Source: JANOAR01 sp031411235 (lineage in GTDB: Bacteria; Verrucomicrobiota; Verrucomicrobiia; Verrucomicrobiales; Verrucomicrobiaceae). From it: a stretch of 17,356 nt of DNA. A program made the position numbers and the translations under genes. Positions 1 to 7,455 of this stretch are shown in pieces. Under the pieces are notes generated by a model that was not told the DNA's origin, did not search any database, and saw only the letters and a program-made list of their open reading frames with translations. The stretch is from NCBI GenBank assembly GCA_031411235.1, contig JANOAR010000069.1, forward strand, positions 1 through 17,356. The letters run 5' to 3'. Within the stretch, counting starts at the first letter, position 1. Every line of letters begins with the position of its first letter.

Positions 1-180
1 GTTGCGCAGTTGGAAGCCGACGACCCCGCACCGCGAGTCGGCGGCCGGCCATCGCTGGGCGGCGTCGAGCACGTCGTCCAGGAAGACGTCGGGCACGCTC
101 ACGTCGGGGTTGAGGAGCAGAACCCACTCGCCGCGGCTGGCCCGGCAGGTCGCCTGGTAGGCAACGGCATGGTAACTTAC
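1..180 (-). CDS. Glycosyltransferase family 2 fragment (truncated at both ends)
   Basis: The minus-strand frame that contains base 1 is open back to an in-frame TGA at 232-234, with no ATG in it. It reads as the middle of a GT2 glycosyltransferase: the segment CRASRGEWVLLLNPDV carries the DXD-like NPD nucleotide-sugar/metal site, followed by GVVGFQLRN, typical of rhamnosyl- or galactofuranosyl-transferase-like enzymes. The 5' part is missing and the 3' part runs off the window. It lies in a different frame from the neighbouring 862-residue glycosyltransferase. By hand count it is about 70 percent GC, higher than the rest of the window. It cannot be the natural end of that neighbour, whose last domain already has its own acidic site about 60 codons earlier. 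A join of two different genes is the best reading, either a rearrangement or an assembly chimera. Family is confident from the motif; acceptor sugar is unknown. Confidence 0.6.
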
Positions 181-2765
181 GGCTGCCTGGTCGCGTGACC
201 CGGCGACAGAGGAGAGTTTCCATGCCCCACGTCATCGAGCCAGGAGAAAAGCGGCATGGTATGCCAGCGTTCGGGGTTCAGTGACGCGATGGCGACGTCA
301 GGATTTTCGCGGGTGCGATAGCCGCCAGAGACGGCAGCCACGCCTTGCTTGGGCAGCATCGCATCGGAGAGGGCGCGGATGGCATTGGACTGCTGAGGGA
401 AGACATCGTCCTCCCAAGTCAAAAGCAATGGCTCTGGACTGGCGGCGATGGCTTGCGCGTAGAGCCTCCCGACGAGGTTGTGGATTTCATGGTAGCCATT
501 AGGCGGGCCTTTCTCGCGATGCTCTAGCCGAGTGATGCGCTGGAATTTGAGTGGGAGTTTTTGCAATGCGGCATCGAGCTGTGTGCGGAAGTCATCGGAG
601 CGCGAGGCATCGACGAGGGTCAGGCCGCAGTGCGCAGGCAGCTCGACGCGATGCATCGCTTGCACCCAGGGTTCGAGCATGTCGAGCCGCCCCGCGAAGA
701 GGGTGATGATGCCGAGGGGGCGGATGCTCCAGAGAGCTTGGGCAGCGCTCTCTTGGTAGGTGCGCCGAGCGGGGTGGTCGCGCATGACGACGGTGGCGTC
801 GAGTCGCTCCAGTTTCCAACCTGCGGCATGGAGTTTACGCCCGAGATCCCAGTCTTCGAGGATGTGGTTTTGTGGCGACCAGCCACCGATGTGGAGGATG
901 GCTTCGCGTCGCCAGAGGCTGGCGGTATCGACGAAATAACTCTCGCGCGGGTCGCCCTGGTTATCGTTGGAGACGAGTCGCTGCCTGCCTGTGGCATCAG
1001 CGATGACGACATCGGAATAGAACACGCCGACGGCCTCGGCAGCGCTGGCAGCCTTGCGTTGGGCGCGTTCGAGGAAGCCGGGGCTTGGGGTGTTATCAGC
1101 ATCCCAGTGAATGATCCATGGGCACCCGTCGCAGTGGGCGATGCCCGCATTTCTCGCGAGGCTGGGGTGCCGCCAGTCGCCACGCACGATGTGCCAGCCC
1201 TCCGGCGCGGTATAGTCGCAGCCGTCGAGCACGAGAATTTTGTGGCTGGGCTGCTGGGTGTCCCACGCAGCGAGGCACTCGGGGAGGTAGGCCAAATAGG
1301 GCGCGTGGGCGGTGACGATGACGGCGATGGGCGGGGGCGATTGAAGAGCCTTGGGCGACGAGCCCTCACCCACACGAGAAAGCAGCGATGGCATCGCTTT
1401 GCCACCCCTCGCAGGCATCGCATCGACCGGATGCGCGAGGTTGCCATCGGCGAGCATGAGGATGGCTGGAGGAGGCTCGCTGCCTTGGCGTTGTCGATGC
1501 GCCTCCAGCAGCGCAGGCAATGGAAGCACGGCTCCAGGGAAGTCTGCCGAGCTGCGTCGCCCACCGAGCGAGACTCCCGGCCACAGCGTGGAGGTGGCTC
1601 CGATGTGTTCGACCAAACTGGGGGCGTGCAGCCAGAACTCGTGCTGTGTGCGACGGCACCAGTCGCCGACGACGGAGTCCACATTTTTGAGTCCGTCGAA
1701 GAAGCCATTGAGCCGATGATCGCGAACTTTGGCGTCGGATAAGAAGGCGCGTGCGGCAGCATTGGAAAAGATGAAGGCCTGGGCACCCCAGGCGCTCCAG
1801 CCAAGATCTGCGAGGAAAAAGCCCGTGCCCGTCGCAGGCGCGAGATGGCTCGCGGTGTGGAGCGATACGACGCCGGGGCGAGCCCCAGGCCAGAGTTTTT
1901 CCTCCAAGTAGGGACGCAGACCCGAGCTGAAGGCGACATCGTCCTGCACCATCAGATAGGCGTCAGCGTGCGGCTGTCGCAGCGTCAGCTCGGTGAGGGC
2001 GAGGAGGAAGTTCGGCCACGCTCCAAGAGCTGGGCCCGGCCTGCGAAGTGTGCTCACAGGCCCCAGCCCAGCGATGGCGGCGGAGGTGCGCGAGCCCGGC
2101 TCAGCAAAGAGCTGCACGGGGCCAGCCCAGCCTGCACCACGCAGCGAGGCCAAAGTGGAGCGCAGGGTACTGCGCTGGCGCGGCGCGGTGGTCATGCCGA
2201 TAGCCCAGTCTTCCACGGCATGACGCTCTGGCCCGGTCTCGTAGTCGGGGCAGCGCTGGCACTCGCGGATGGTGGTGACGCTATGCTGCGGGTGGTGGCA
2301 GACGAAGGCTTTCATCCTCACATTGCCACGGCACGTCAGGCACTCACGTTCCCCCGTTTGCACACCCAGGTAGCGGCAAGGGCCAGCATAGAGCTGCGCG
2401 GCGGGCTGGATGGCCTGCGCGGCTTCGTCTTCCGGCAGATGAATGACGAGTAAATGACTGCCTGCGAAGGGCAACAACGCATCGGCTTCATGGATCGTGC
2501 AGCCCTCGACACCGCCGCGTTTTTTGATCTCCAGGAGCGCTCCCGTGAGTGTGGAAGCGACCATCGCATTCGGCAGCTCAGCGCTGGGCAGGCGCTGCTG
2601 GCAGCAGGCTGCGCACTCGTCGGGCCGCACACCGCAAAGGCCAGGGGCCTTCGCCCCGGTGAGACTCAGGGCGAGCGTGCAAATGTGGGTCTTGGTGTCA
2701 GTGGGGGCAGGCAGTGGCACCCGATGGACACAGCCCTCCAGAGTGCGAGGCGCGTGAGTGACCAT
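177..2765 (-). CDS. Multi-domain glycosyltransferase with cysteine-rich N-terminus, C-terminal end probably broken
   Basis: The 862-residue product has no signal peptide. Residues 1-175 are cysteine-rich, with a probable zinc-knuckle cluster (C130, C142, C145, C156, C169, C172) like the one found ahead of glycosyltransferases in Planctomycetota and Verrucomicrobiota. Residues about 186-400 resemble a GT-A domain with acidic site QDDV at 274-277. Residues about 478-680 are a clear GT2 domain: IAVIVTAH start, DAD at 555-557, and ILEDWDLG at 635-642 holding the likely catalytic base region. Residues about 683-850 start a third GT-A-like domain with WEDDV at 784-788. The protein stops after SWLDDV and a 16-residue tail that resembles nothing, just where a foreign glycosyltransferase fragment begins, so the third domain is probably truncated. 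It likely glycosylates surface polysaccharide or protein in the cytoplasm; donor and acceptor are unknown. The start is the first ATG, 38 bases after the preceding small gene; no strong ribosome-binding site is visible. Confidence 0.75.
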   Translation of the reverse strand: MVTHAPRTLEGCVHRVPLPAPTDTKTHICTLALSLTGAKAPGLCGVRPDECAACCQQRLPSAELPNAMVASTLTGALLEIKKRGGVEGCTIHEADALLPFAGSHLLVIHLPEDEAAQAIQPAAQLYAGPCRYLGVQTGERECLTCRGNVRMKAFVCHHPQHSVTTIRECQRCPDYETGPERHAVEDWAIGMTTAPRQRSTLRSTLASLRGAGWAGPVQLFAEPGSRTSAAIAGLGPVSTLRRPGPALGAWPNFLLALTELTLRQPHADAYLMVQDDVAFSSGLRPYLEEKLWPGARPGVVSLHTASHLAPATGTGFFLADLGWSAWGAQAFIFSNAAARAFLSDAKVRDHRLNGFFDGLKNVDSVVGDWCRRTQHEFWLHAPSLVEHIGATSTLWPGVSLGGRRSSADFPGAVLPLPALLEAHRQRQGSEPPPAILMLADGNLAHPVDAMPARGGKAMPSLLSRVGEGSSPKALQSPPPIAVIVTAHAPYLAYLPECLAAWDTQQPSHKILVLDGCDYTAPEGWHIVRGDWRHPSLARNAGIAHCDGCPWIIHWDADNTPSPGFLERAQRKAASAAEAVGVFYSDVVIADATGRQRLVSNDNQGDPRESYFVDTASLWRREAILHIGGWSPQNHILEDWDLGRKLHAAGWKLERLDATVVMRDHPARRTYQESAAQALWSIRPLGIITLFAGRLDMLEPWVQAMHRVELPAHCGLTLVDASRSDDFRTQLDAALQKLPLKFQRITRLEHREKGPPNGYHEIHNLVGRLYAQAIAASPEPLLLTWEDDVFPQQSNAIRALSDAMLPKQGVAAVSGGYRTRENPDVAIASLNPERWHTMPLFSWLDDVGHGNSPLSPGHATRQP

Positions 2766-2803
2766 GGGCGTACAAGGCGTGTCGGTGGTGACGCAGCAGC
2801 GCC

Positions 2804-3097
2804 TTAGTTCTGATTCGTTGCCTTGGGGACACAGGCTTTCCAGAAGTAGCAGCCATCCGGCACAAAGAGCGAGGCAAGGACTTGCCGCGCGGCTTGTGAT
2901 TGCAGCAGGGTGCCAGGCTCACAGTTTTCATGGCAACCCGAGCCATCAATGAGACGAGCGCCGCCTGCGAGTTGCTGCCACATCGCATCGCCACAAGATG
3001 AACCAGGCGCTGGCCCAGGATCTGGGCAATCGGTGGTGGTGGTGAGCGCAGCGTTGCTGAAGCCAGTGGGTAAGCAGGGATTTTTAGAGGGGCTCAT
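2804..3097 (-). CDS. Small cysteine-rich hypothetical protein
   Basis: A 97-residue ORF with seven cysteines (among them DCPDPG, SSCGDAMW, GCHENCEPG, DGCYFWKAC). I do not recognise a named family. It has no signal peptide or membrane segment. The cysteine-rich character is like the N-terminal region of the glycosyltransferase that follows 38 bases downstream on the same strand, so the two are probably co-transcribed. It may be a separate metal-binding partner, or it may once have been part of that N-terminal region. The ribosome-binding site is weak. Codon use looks ordinary for the window, and overlapping ORFs on the other strand show no recognisable family. Real-gene status is probable but not certain. 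Confidence 0.5.
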   Translation of the reverse strand: MSPSKNPCLPTGFSNAALTTTTDCPDPGPAPGSSCGDAMWQQLAGGARLIDGSGCHENCEPGTLLQSQAARQVLASLFVPDGCYFWKACVPKATNQN

Positions 3098-3183
3098 AGC
3101 GGTATTGGATGCCTAGGTTGAATGGGATTCACAGGGATCAACAAGACAAATTATTGGCTATTTGTGCTACTAAAAATATGAAA
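3098..3183 (-). promoter_or_regulatory. AT-rich spacer, likely promoter region of the glycosyltransferase operon
   Basis: Bases 3121-3180 are about 33 percent GC by hand count, against about 60 percent around them. The stretch lies between the stop of the kinase-NTPase protein and the start of the cysteine-rich small gene, both on the minus strand. No convincing -35/-10 pair and no hairpin followed by a T-run could be assigned, so the promoter call rests on composition and position only. Confidence 0.35.
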
Positions 3184-6100
3184 CTACGGAAGGGATCGTG
3201 CAATCCGAAAACCTGCTTCCTTGCGGCCATAGCCTATATGGACGCGGTTGACGTACTTGGAATTGAGCGAGCCTTTGATGGAGGCATAGGATTCACCCAT
3301 TTGCGCACTCACGGTGATATTCATCAGCATCGGCCCACGATTCTGAGTCCACTCCTGGACATTGCCCAGCGTATCCCAAAGTCCTTGGTCATTGGGTAGG
3401 CGAGTCGCCGTAGGCCGGGGGAAATCTCCCGCATTGATAGCAGTCCAGGAAAACATTGGCAGATGAGATTCTGCATTGCCGAAATCCCAACAACTAATGG
3501 TAGCGTTCGATGTGGCGACTTTCCACTCCACCTCGGTCGGCAGGCGATAACCCTGCCTGTGCAATGGCTCAGCAAAGGGCACGATTTCATCACCCGCCTC
3601 GGCATAAAATTGAACCCCTGGGCCGTTTCCTTCCTTGGTCGTCAGCAGCATACAATGCCGCGCCGCGTCCTTCCACACCATGCCCGTAGCAGGCGCGTTC
3701 CCAGGCAAATTAGGAAACCATGCCTCTTTAGGAATAGGCTGAAATTCCATATAATCGGAGCGACTGACCTCACAGGCGGCGATGCCAAACCGACGCCCGC
3801 TACTCATCCTGATCACCCGCATATCCAGGCCCGAGGGCGTGACCCACCAGCCCATACCACGCGCCGGCAGTGGGGTTCGCGGCAGGCTCTCGGTCAAGGT
3901 TTTCAACTCGTCATCCATTGCCCAGCGCCGCATCAGCGTGATGATGGCGGAATGAATACCGCTATCAGGATCGGCTAAAAATGCCCGTCGCAGTGTCGTG
4001 ATAATCGTCTGCTGCGAGGTCGCTTGGAGAGTGGAAAAGGGATACTGAGCGAGAGCCAAAAGCAGGGCGTAGCGGATGCCCGCGTCTTGCTCCTGGAGTA
4101 GGCGGTCGATCACCATCTCGGGCGGTACCCCTGTGGACGCGGCATTGAGAAATAGGAAGCTGCGCAGCGTGCGGTCGGCATCGCGAGCGAGTTCTGGCCA
4201 TACTTTCTCCCCAGAGCCAAGGCACAACGAGGCGAGCATCATGTTGCATCGAGCCACATACGCCGCCTCCTCTTCGGGGGTGAGCGGGTTGCTCGACTCG
4301 ACCAGCGGCTTCGCAGCGAGCAAGGCAGCATCGAGCAGTTTTATCGCTTCCGACTGGGAGCGCAATTCCGCGACGATGAGCTGAATCATCGAAGGTGGGA
4401 AGGTCGAGAGAAGTCGGACCAGCGTGGCAGGATCATCCCCATGCAAGCTCACCAGCGCCATCGCGGCCTTCAGTCGTTGGGCTTCATCACTAGCCGTGGT
4501 GAGCACCCCCGCCAAGGTCGGCGAGAGCTTGGGCGCGAGGGGGCGCAGGTGCTTGGCCCACGGCGAGACTTCGCTCACGGAGTGCAGCAACCACTGCACG
4601 GCCTCCTCCAGGATGAGGCCAGAAATCGTCTCCATTTTACAACACGTAGCCAGCCCAGCCACCGCTCGCAGCTTGCTCCCTTGAATGGCCTTGGGATCAT
4701 TCAGCACTTGCTGAAAAATCGCTGCCGACACAGGCCTGGGCACCTCGGCTAAGGCATCGCGGATCGCACCGAAGGTACGCGCATCTGCGCTCAGCATCGT
4801 CCTAGCCAGAGGCTCGGCGTGCTCGGGCTGCGCGGCCACCAGGGCCAGTCGTGCGTTCAGTCCTGCCAGCGTGGTCACAGGTTTCGCGATGGCTTGTTGC
4901 AAATGAGGCATGGCCCATATCCGCCAATCTGCCTGTTCCTTGAGCTTGGTCGCAACCTCATCCGATGGGGCGACGAGCAGTTGCTCGGCCAAGAGCTGCC
5001 CCTTCATAGCGTTGCGCGATTCAAGCGCTCCCCAGGCCACGATAGCCGCCAGCACCGCGATGCAGAGGGCAGACGTCCTCGCGCGGCGCATCCCTGCTTG
5101 CATCCATTCGGCTTCCGTCTTGGACCATCGTTTAGGCCGAGTCAGCAGGCGCAGGCGCAGCCACTCCCAGAAGTGCGGCACCCGCGTCGCCGCAGGATGT
5201 CGCGCCCACTCATGGGAGCGCTCCGCCAGCGCTATCTCGGCGCGGCCTCGCAGCGTGTCGGCCTTTTTTGCCAGCAGCCACTGCCGCAGCGCGGGCACCA
5301 TATGGTCGTGCGTGAGCTGCCAGGCAGGCAGGCCATCCGCAGTTTCATCGGGATCGACGGGCGTGAGCAGGCGCAGATCGGCATCCAGCACCTGCACCAA
5401 CTCGGCAAAGGCCTGCGGCTTATCCTCATAGCCCGAGGCCTCCAGCAGCGCCCGTTGCGATTGCGCAGGCCCGCGCACCTCGCCCGCCACAGGCACCAGT
5501 TTTTGTAAAAGATTGCGCGCAGCGGCCTCATGCACACGCCGTGGCCCGCGTGCAGCAGCACCACAGAAGACGTCTTCAAGAAAGGCCACAGCCACCCCAC
5601 TGGCACCGCCCACATCTCGCAGCGACTCCACCGTCCAAGTGCGACTGCGGAACATCTCGGTGAACAGCGCGAGCCGCACCGGCGAAATTTTGCCGCCTTC
5701 GGCCAAGCTCTGCACCGAGTGCCGGATGAACTCGCTCGACGCCTCGGGCAGCGGCGTCAGCGGGTCTTCAGGCAGGCATTGGTAGGCCCGGCCAAAGCTC
5801 TCCAAAACCATCTCCGCGTGCCGTGGCTCGAACAAGTCCACCAAGGCACTATTGTTGCCCACTAAGTCCACATCCGCATCCGCCATCAAGCGACTCACCC
5901 CGCGCCAGAAGTCATCGCGCACCAGCAGCAGCGCCTGCACATGGATGCCATCGCACTGGCGCAGCGTATTCAGCAGTGCCGTGCCTTCCGCGCTTTCCGG
6001 GTCTTCACAGGCCCGCAGCCACTGCTCCGTCTGGTCGATCACCAACAGCAACTTTTGCGTCGCCAGCAACACACCACTGGTGCGCATGCGATAAATGAAC

Positions 6101-7398
6101 GCCGCAGGCGAAGCCTCCGCGCCCTCCAGCTCGGGGAACATGGCCACCAACGTCCGCGCCATTCGCGCCGCATTGCCCGTATCGCGAGCCTCGTGATGCA
6201 ACACCTTCACATGGTCGCTGCAACGCGGCAGCAGCCCCGCCCCTAGCAGCGACGACTTGCCACAGCCCGAGGGGCCATACAGCACCCCCACACGAAAGGC
6301 CAGATGCGCCTCCTTGCTCTCGATGCGCTGCTTCCAAAAGCGCAAACTCTCGGGCAAGCCAAACTGATCGCGTGGCCCTGGGATCAGATTGAGAAAGAAC
6401 GCCGAGTCCCCCTCATCAAACGCCCGCAACCCGCGTGGCACCACGCGCACCTTCTTCAGCAGCGCCGTGTCCACGTCGGAAAGTGGCACCTGCGTCGCCC
6501 CTGGCTCAGCCACCTCGTTGTCCATGGAAAGGCTAAGCCAAAGGCGCAAATCCGCCGTCATCTCCTCCACATCAGCATAGCGCCAGCGCAGTTGGGGGTG
6601 CATCGCCTTCGTGCATATCCGCGCCAACTCCTTCGGCACCGTAGCGATAACCTCGCGCGGCGGCCTCGGCCCACCCGCTGCGACCCTCGCCAGATGTTCA
6701 TCCGCCGAACTCACAGAGTAGGCTCGGCTCGCCGTCAGCATCTCGTAAAAGACCACCCCCAAGCTAAAAATATCCGAACGCCCACTCACCAAGTGATCCT
6801 CCCCGCGCGCCTGCTCCGGGCTCATGTAGCCCGGCGTGCCCGCCACCAGGCCTATATCCGCGCCATCCTGCAAGCTCTTCGCCAAACCAAAGTCCAACAG
6901 CACCGGGCTCTCATCCCCTTTCAGCATGATGTTCGCCGGCTTCACATCGCGATGCACCACCCCCATCCCGTGAGCATGATACAGAGCCTCGCACACCCTT
7001 AAAATAATCCGCGCCGTCGCCTCATAGGCAAAACCACGATCGCGCAACTCATCGCGCAACGTCTGGCCCTCCACATACTGCGAGACAATGCAGAAGACCC
7101 CATCCTCGTGCTCCGTCGCATCAAAAATAGGCACGATGCCAGGGTGATCCATCTTCGCAATGATCTGCGCCTCAGCCAAAAACTTCGCCTGCATCGCAGC
7201 CGCCGCCCCCGACAAGCGCAGCAACTTCAGCGCCACTCGCCGCTTCAGCCACTCGTCATCCGCCAGCAGCACCCGGCCAAAAGCCCCACGCCCCAACTCG
7301 CGTAGAATCTTGTAACGCCCCAGCCGTTCGGGCAGCGCCGTCAGCACCGGCAGCGCATGGCTTACAATTTGCGTGATGGAATTCCCCTCGGACAGCAT
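3184..7398 (-). CDS. Hanks-type Ser/Thr kinase - nSTAND-like NTPase - TM - helical repeats - FGE-like protein
   Basis: 1404 residues. Kinase domain about 28-290 with all key parts: glycine loop GRGAFGRV (36-43), lysine K58, HRDVKPAN (149-156), DFG (169-171), GTPGYMSPEQ (187-196); it should be active. Next is an nSTAND1-like P-loop NTPase: entry motif GLRAFDEGDSAFF (323-335), Walker A GPSGCGKSS (375-383), Walker B-like LLVIDQTEQW (451-460), and WQLTHDHMVPALRQWL (692-707). One membrane segment lies at about 774-790. Residues about 795-1175 are helical repeats as in verrucomicrobial and planctomycetal kinase-FGE proteins. From 1181 there is a C-type-lectin/FGE-sulfatase fold: YRLPTEVEW (1284-1292), GLWDTLGNVQEW (1339-1350), GFRIARS (1396-1402). 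The C-terminal 60 residues contain no cysteine, so the FGE catalytic Cys pair is absent and the domain probably binds a ligand. If the single membrane segment is real, the kinase and NTPase are inside and the repeats and FGE-like domain outside. The likely role is a sensor or signalling receptor, possibly a conflict protein. AGGGAG lies close before the start codon. Confidence 0.9.
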   Translation of the reverse strand: MLSEGNSITQIVSHALPVLTALPERLGRYKILRELGRGAFGRVLLADDEWLKRRVALKLLRLSGAAAAMQAKFLAEAQIIAKMDHPGIVPIFDATEHEDGVFCIVSQYVEGQTLRDELRDRGFAYEATARIILRVCEALYHAHGMGVVHRDVKPANIMLKGDESPVLLDFGLAKSLQDGADIGLVAGTPGYMSPEQARGEDHLVSGRSDIFSLGVVFYEMLTASRAYSVSSADEHLARVAAGGPRPPREVIATVPKELARICTKAMHPQLRWRYADVEEMTADLRLWLSLSMDNEVAEPGATQVPLSDVDTALLKKVRVVPRGLRAFDEGDSAFFLNLIPGPRDQFGLPESLRFWKQRIESKEAHLAFRVGVLYGPSGCGKSSLLGAGLLPRCSDHVKVLHHEARDTGNAARMARTLVAMFPELEGAEASPAAFIYRMRTSGVLLATQKLLLVIDQTEQWLRACEDPESAEGTALLNTLRQCDGIHVQALLLVRDDFWRGVSRLMADADVDLVGNNSALVDLFEPRHAEMVLESFGRAYQCLPEDPLTPLPEASSEFIRHSVQSLAEGGKISPVRLALFTEMFRSRTWTVESLRDVGGASGVAVAFLEDVFCGAAARGPRRVHEAAARNLLQKLVPVAGEVRGPAQSQRALLEASGYEDKPQAFAELVQVLDADLRLLTPVDPDETADGLPAWQLTHDHMVPALRQWLLAKKADTLRGRAEIALAERSHEWARHPAATRVPHFWEWLRLRLLTRPKRWSKTEAEWMQAGMRRARTSALCIAVLAAIVAWGALESRNAMKGQLLAEQLLVAPSDEVATKLKEQADWRIWAMPHLQQAIAKPVTTLAGLNARLALVAAQPEHAEPLARTMLSADARTFGAIRDALAEVPRPVSAAIFQQVLNDPKAIQGSKLRAVAGLATCCKMETISGLILEEAVQWLLHSVSEVSPWAKHLRPLAPKLSPTLAGVLTTASDEAQRLKAAMALVSLHGDDPATLVRLLSTFPPSMIQLIVAELRSQSEAIKLLDAALLAAKPLVESSNPLTPEEEAAYVARCNMMLASLCLGSGEKVWPELARDADRTLRSFLFLNAASTGVPPEMVIDRLLQEQDAGIRYALLLALAQYPFSTLQATSQQTIITTLRRAFLADPDSGIHSAIITLMRRWAMDDELKTLTESLPRTPLPARGMGWWVTPSGLDMRVIRMSSGRRFGIAACEVSRSDYMEFQPIPKEAWFPNLPGNAPATGMVWKDAARHCMLLTTKEGNGPGVQFYAEAGDEIVPFAEPLHRQGYRLPTEVEWKVATSNATISCWDFGNAESHLPMFSWTAINAGDFPRPTATRLPNDQGLWDTLGNVQEWTQNRGPMLMNITVSAQMGESYASIKGSLNSKYVNRVHIGYGRKEAGFRIARSLP

Positions 7399-7455
7399 AG
7401 CTCCCTGATACTAGAAACACGCGCTAAACGCCCGAACTAATTGCGCCATGCTCCA

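Noticed and set aside
561..1742. 393-codon plus-strand ORF (and a 439-codon minus-strand ORF at 620-1939)
   Set aside because: Both are long open frames opposite or offset from the glycosyltransferase gene, whose frame has recognisable GT motifs. Their products are low-complexity and rich in Arg, Ser and Pro with no family motif.
3184..3400. Diversity-generating retroelement variable region
   Set aside because: The C-type-lectin-like C-terminus is the right kind of target, but no second near-copy (template repeat) and no reverse transcriptase could be seen in the window.
4819..5508. 229-codon plus-strand ORF, and another of 232 codons at 6304-7002
   Set aside because: Antisense to the kinase-NTPase gene; rich in Arg, His and Gln as expected from antisense frames of GC-rich genes.
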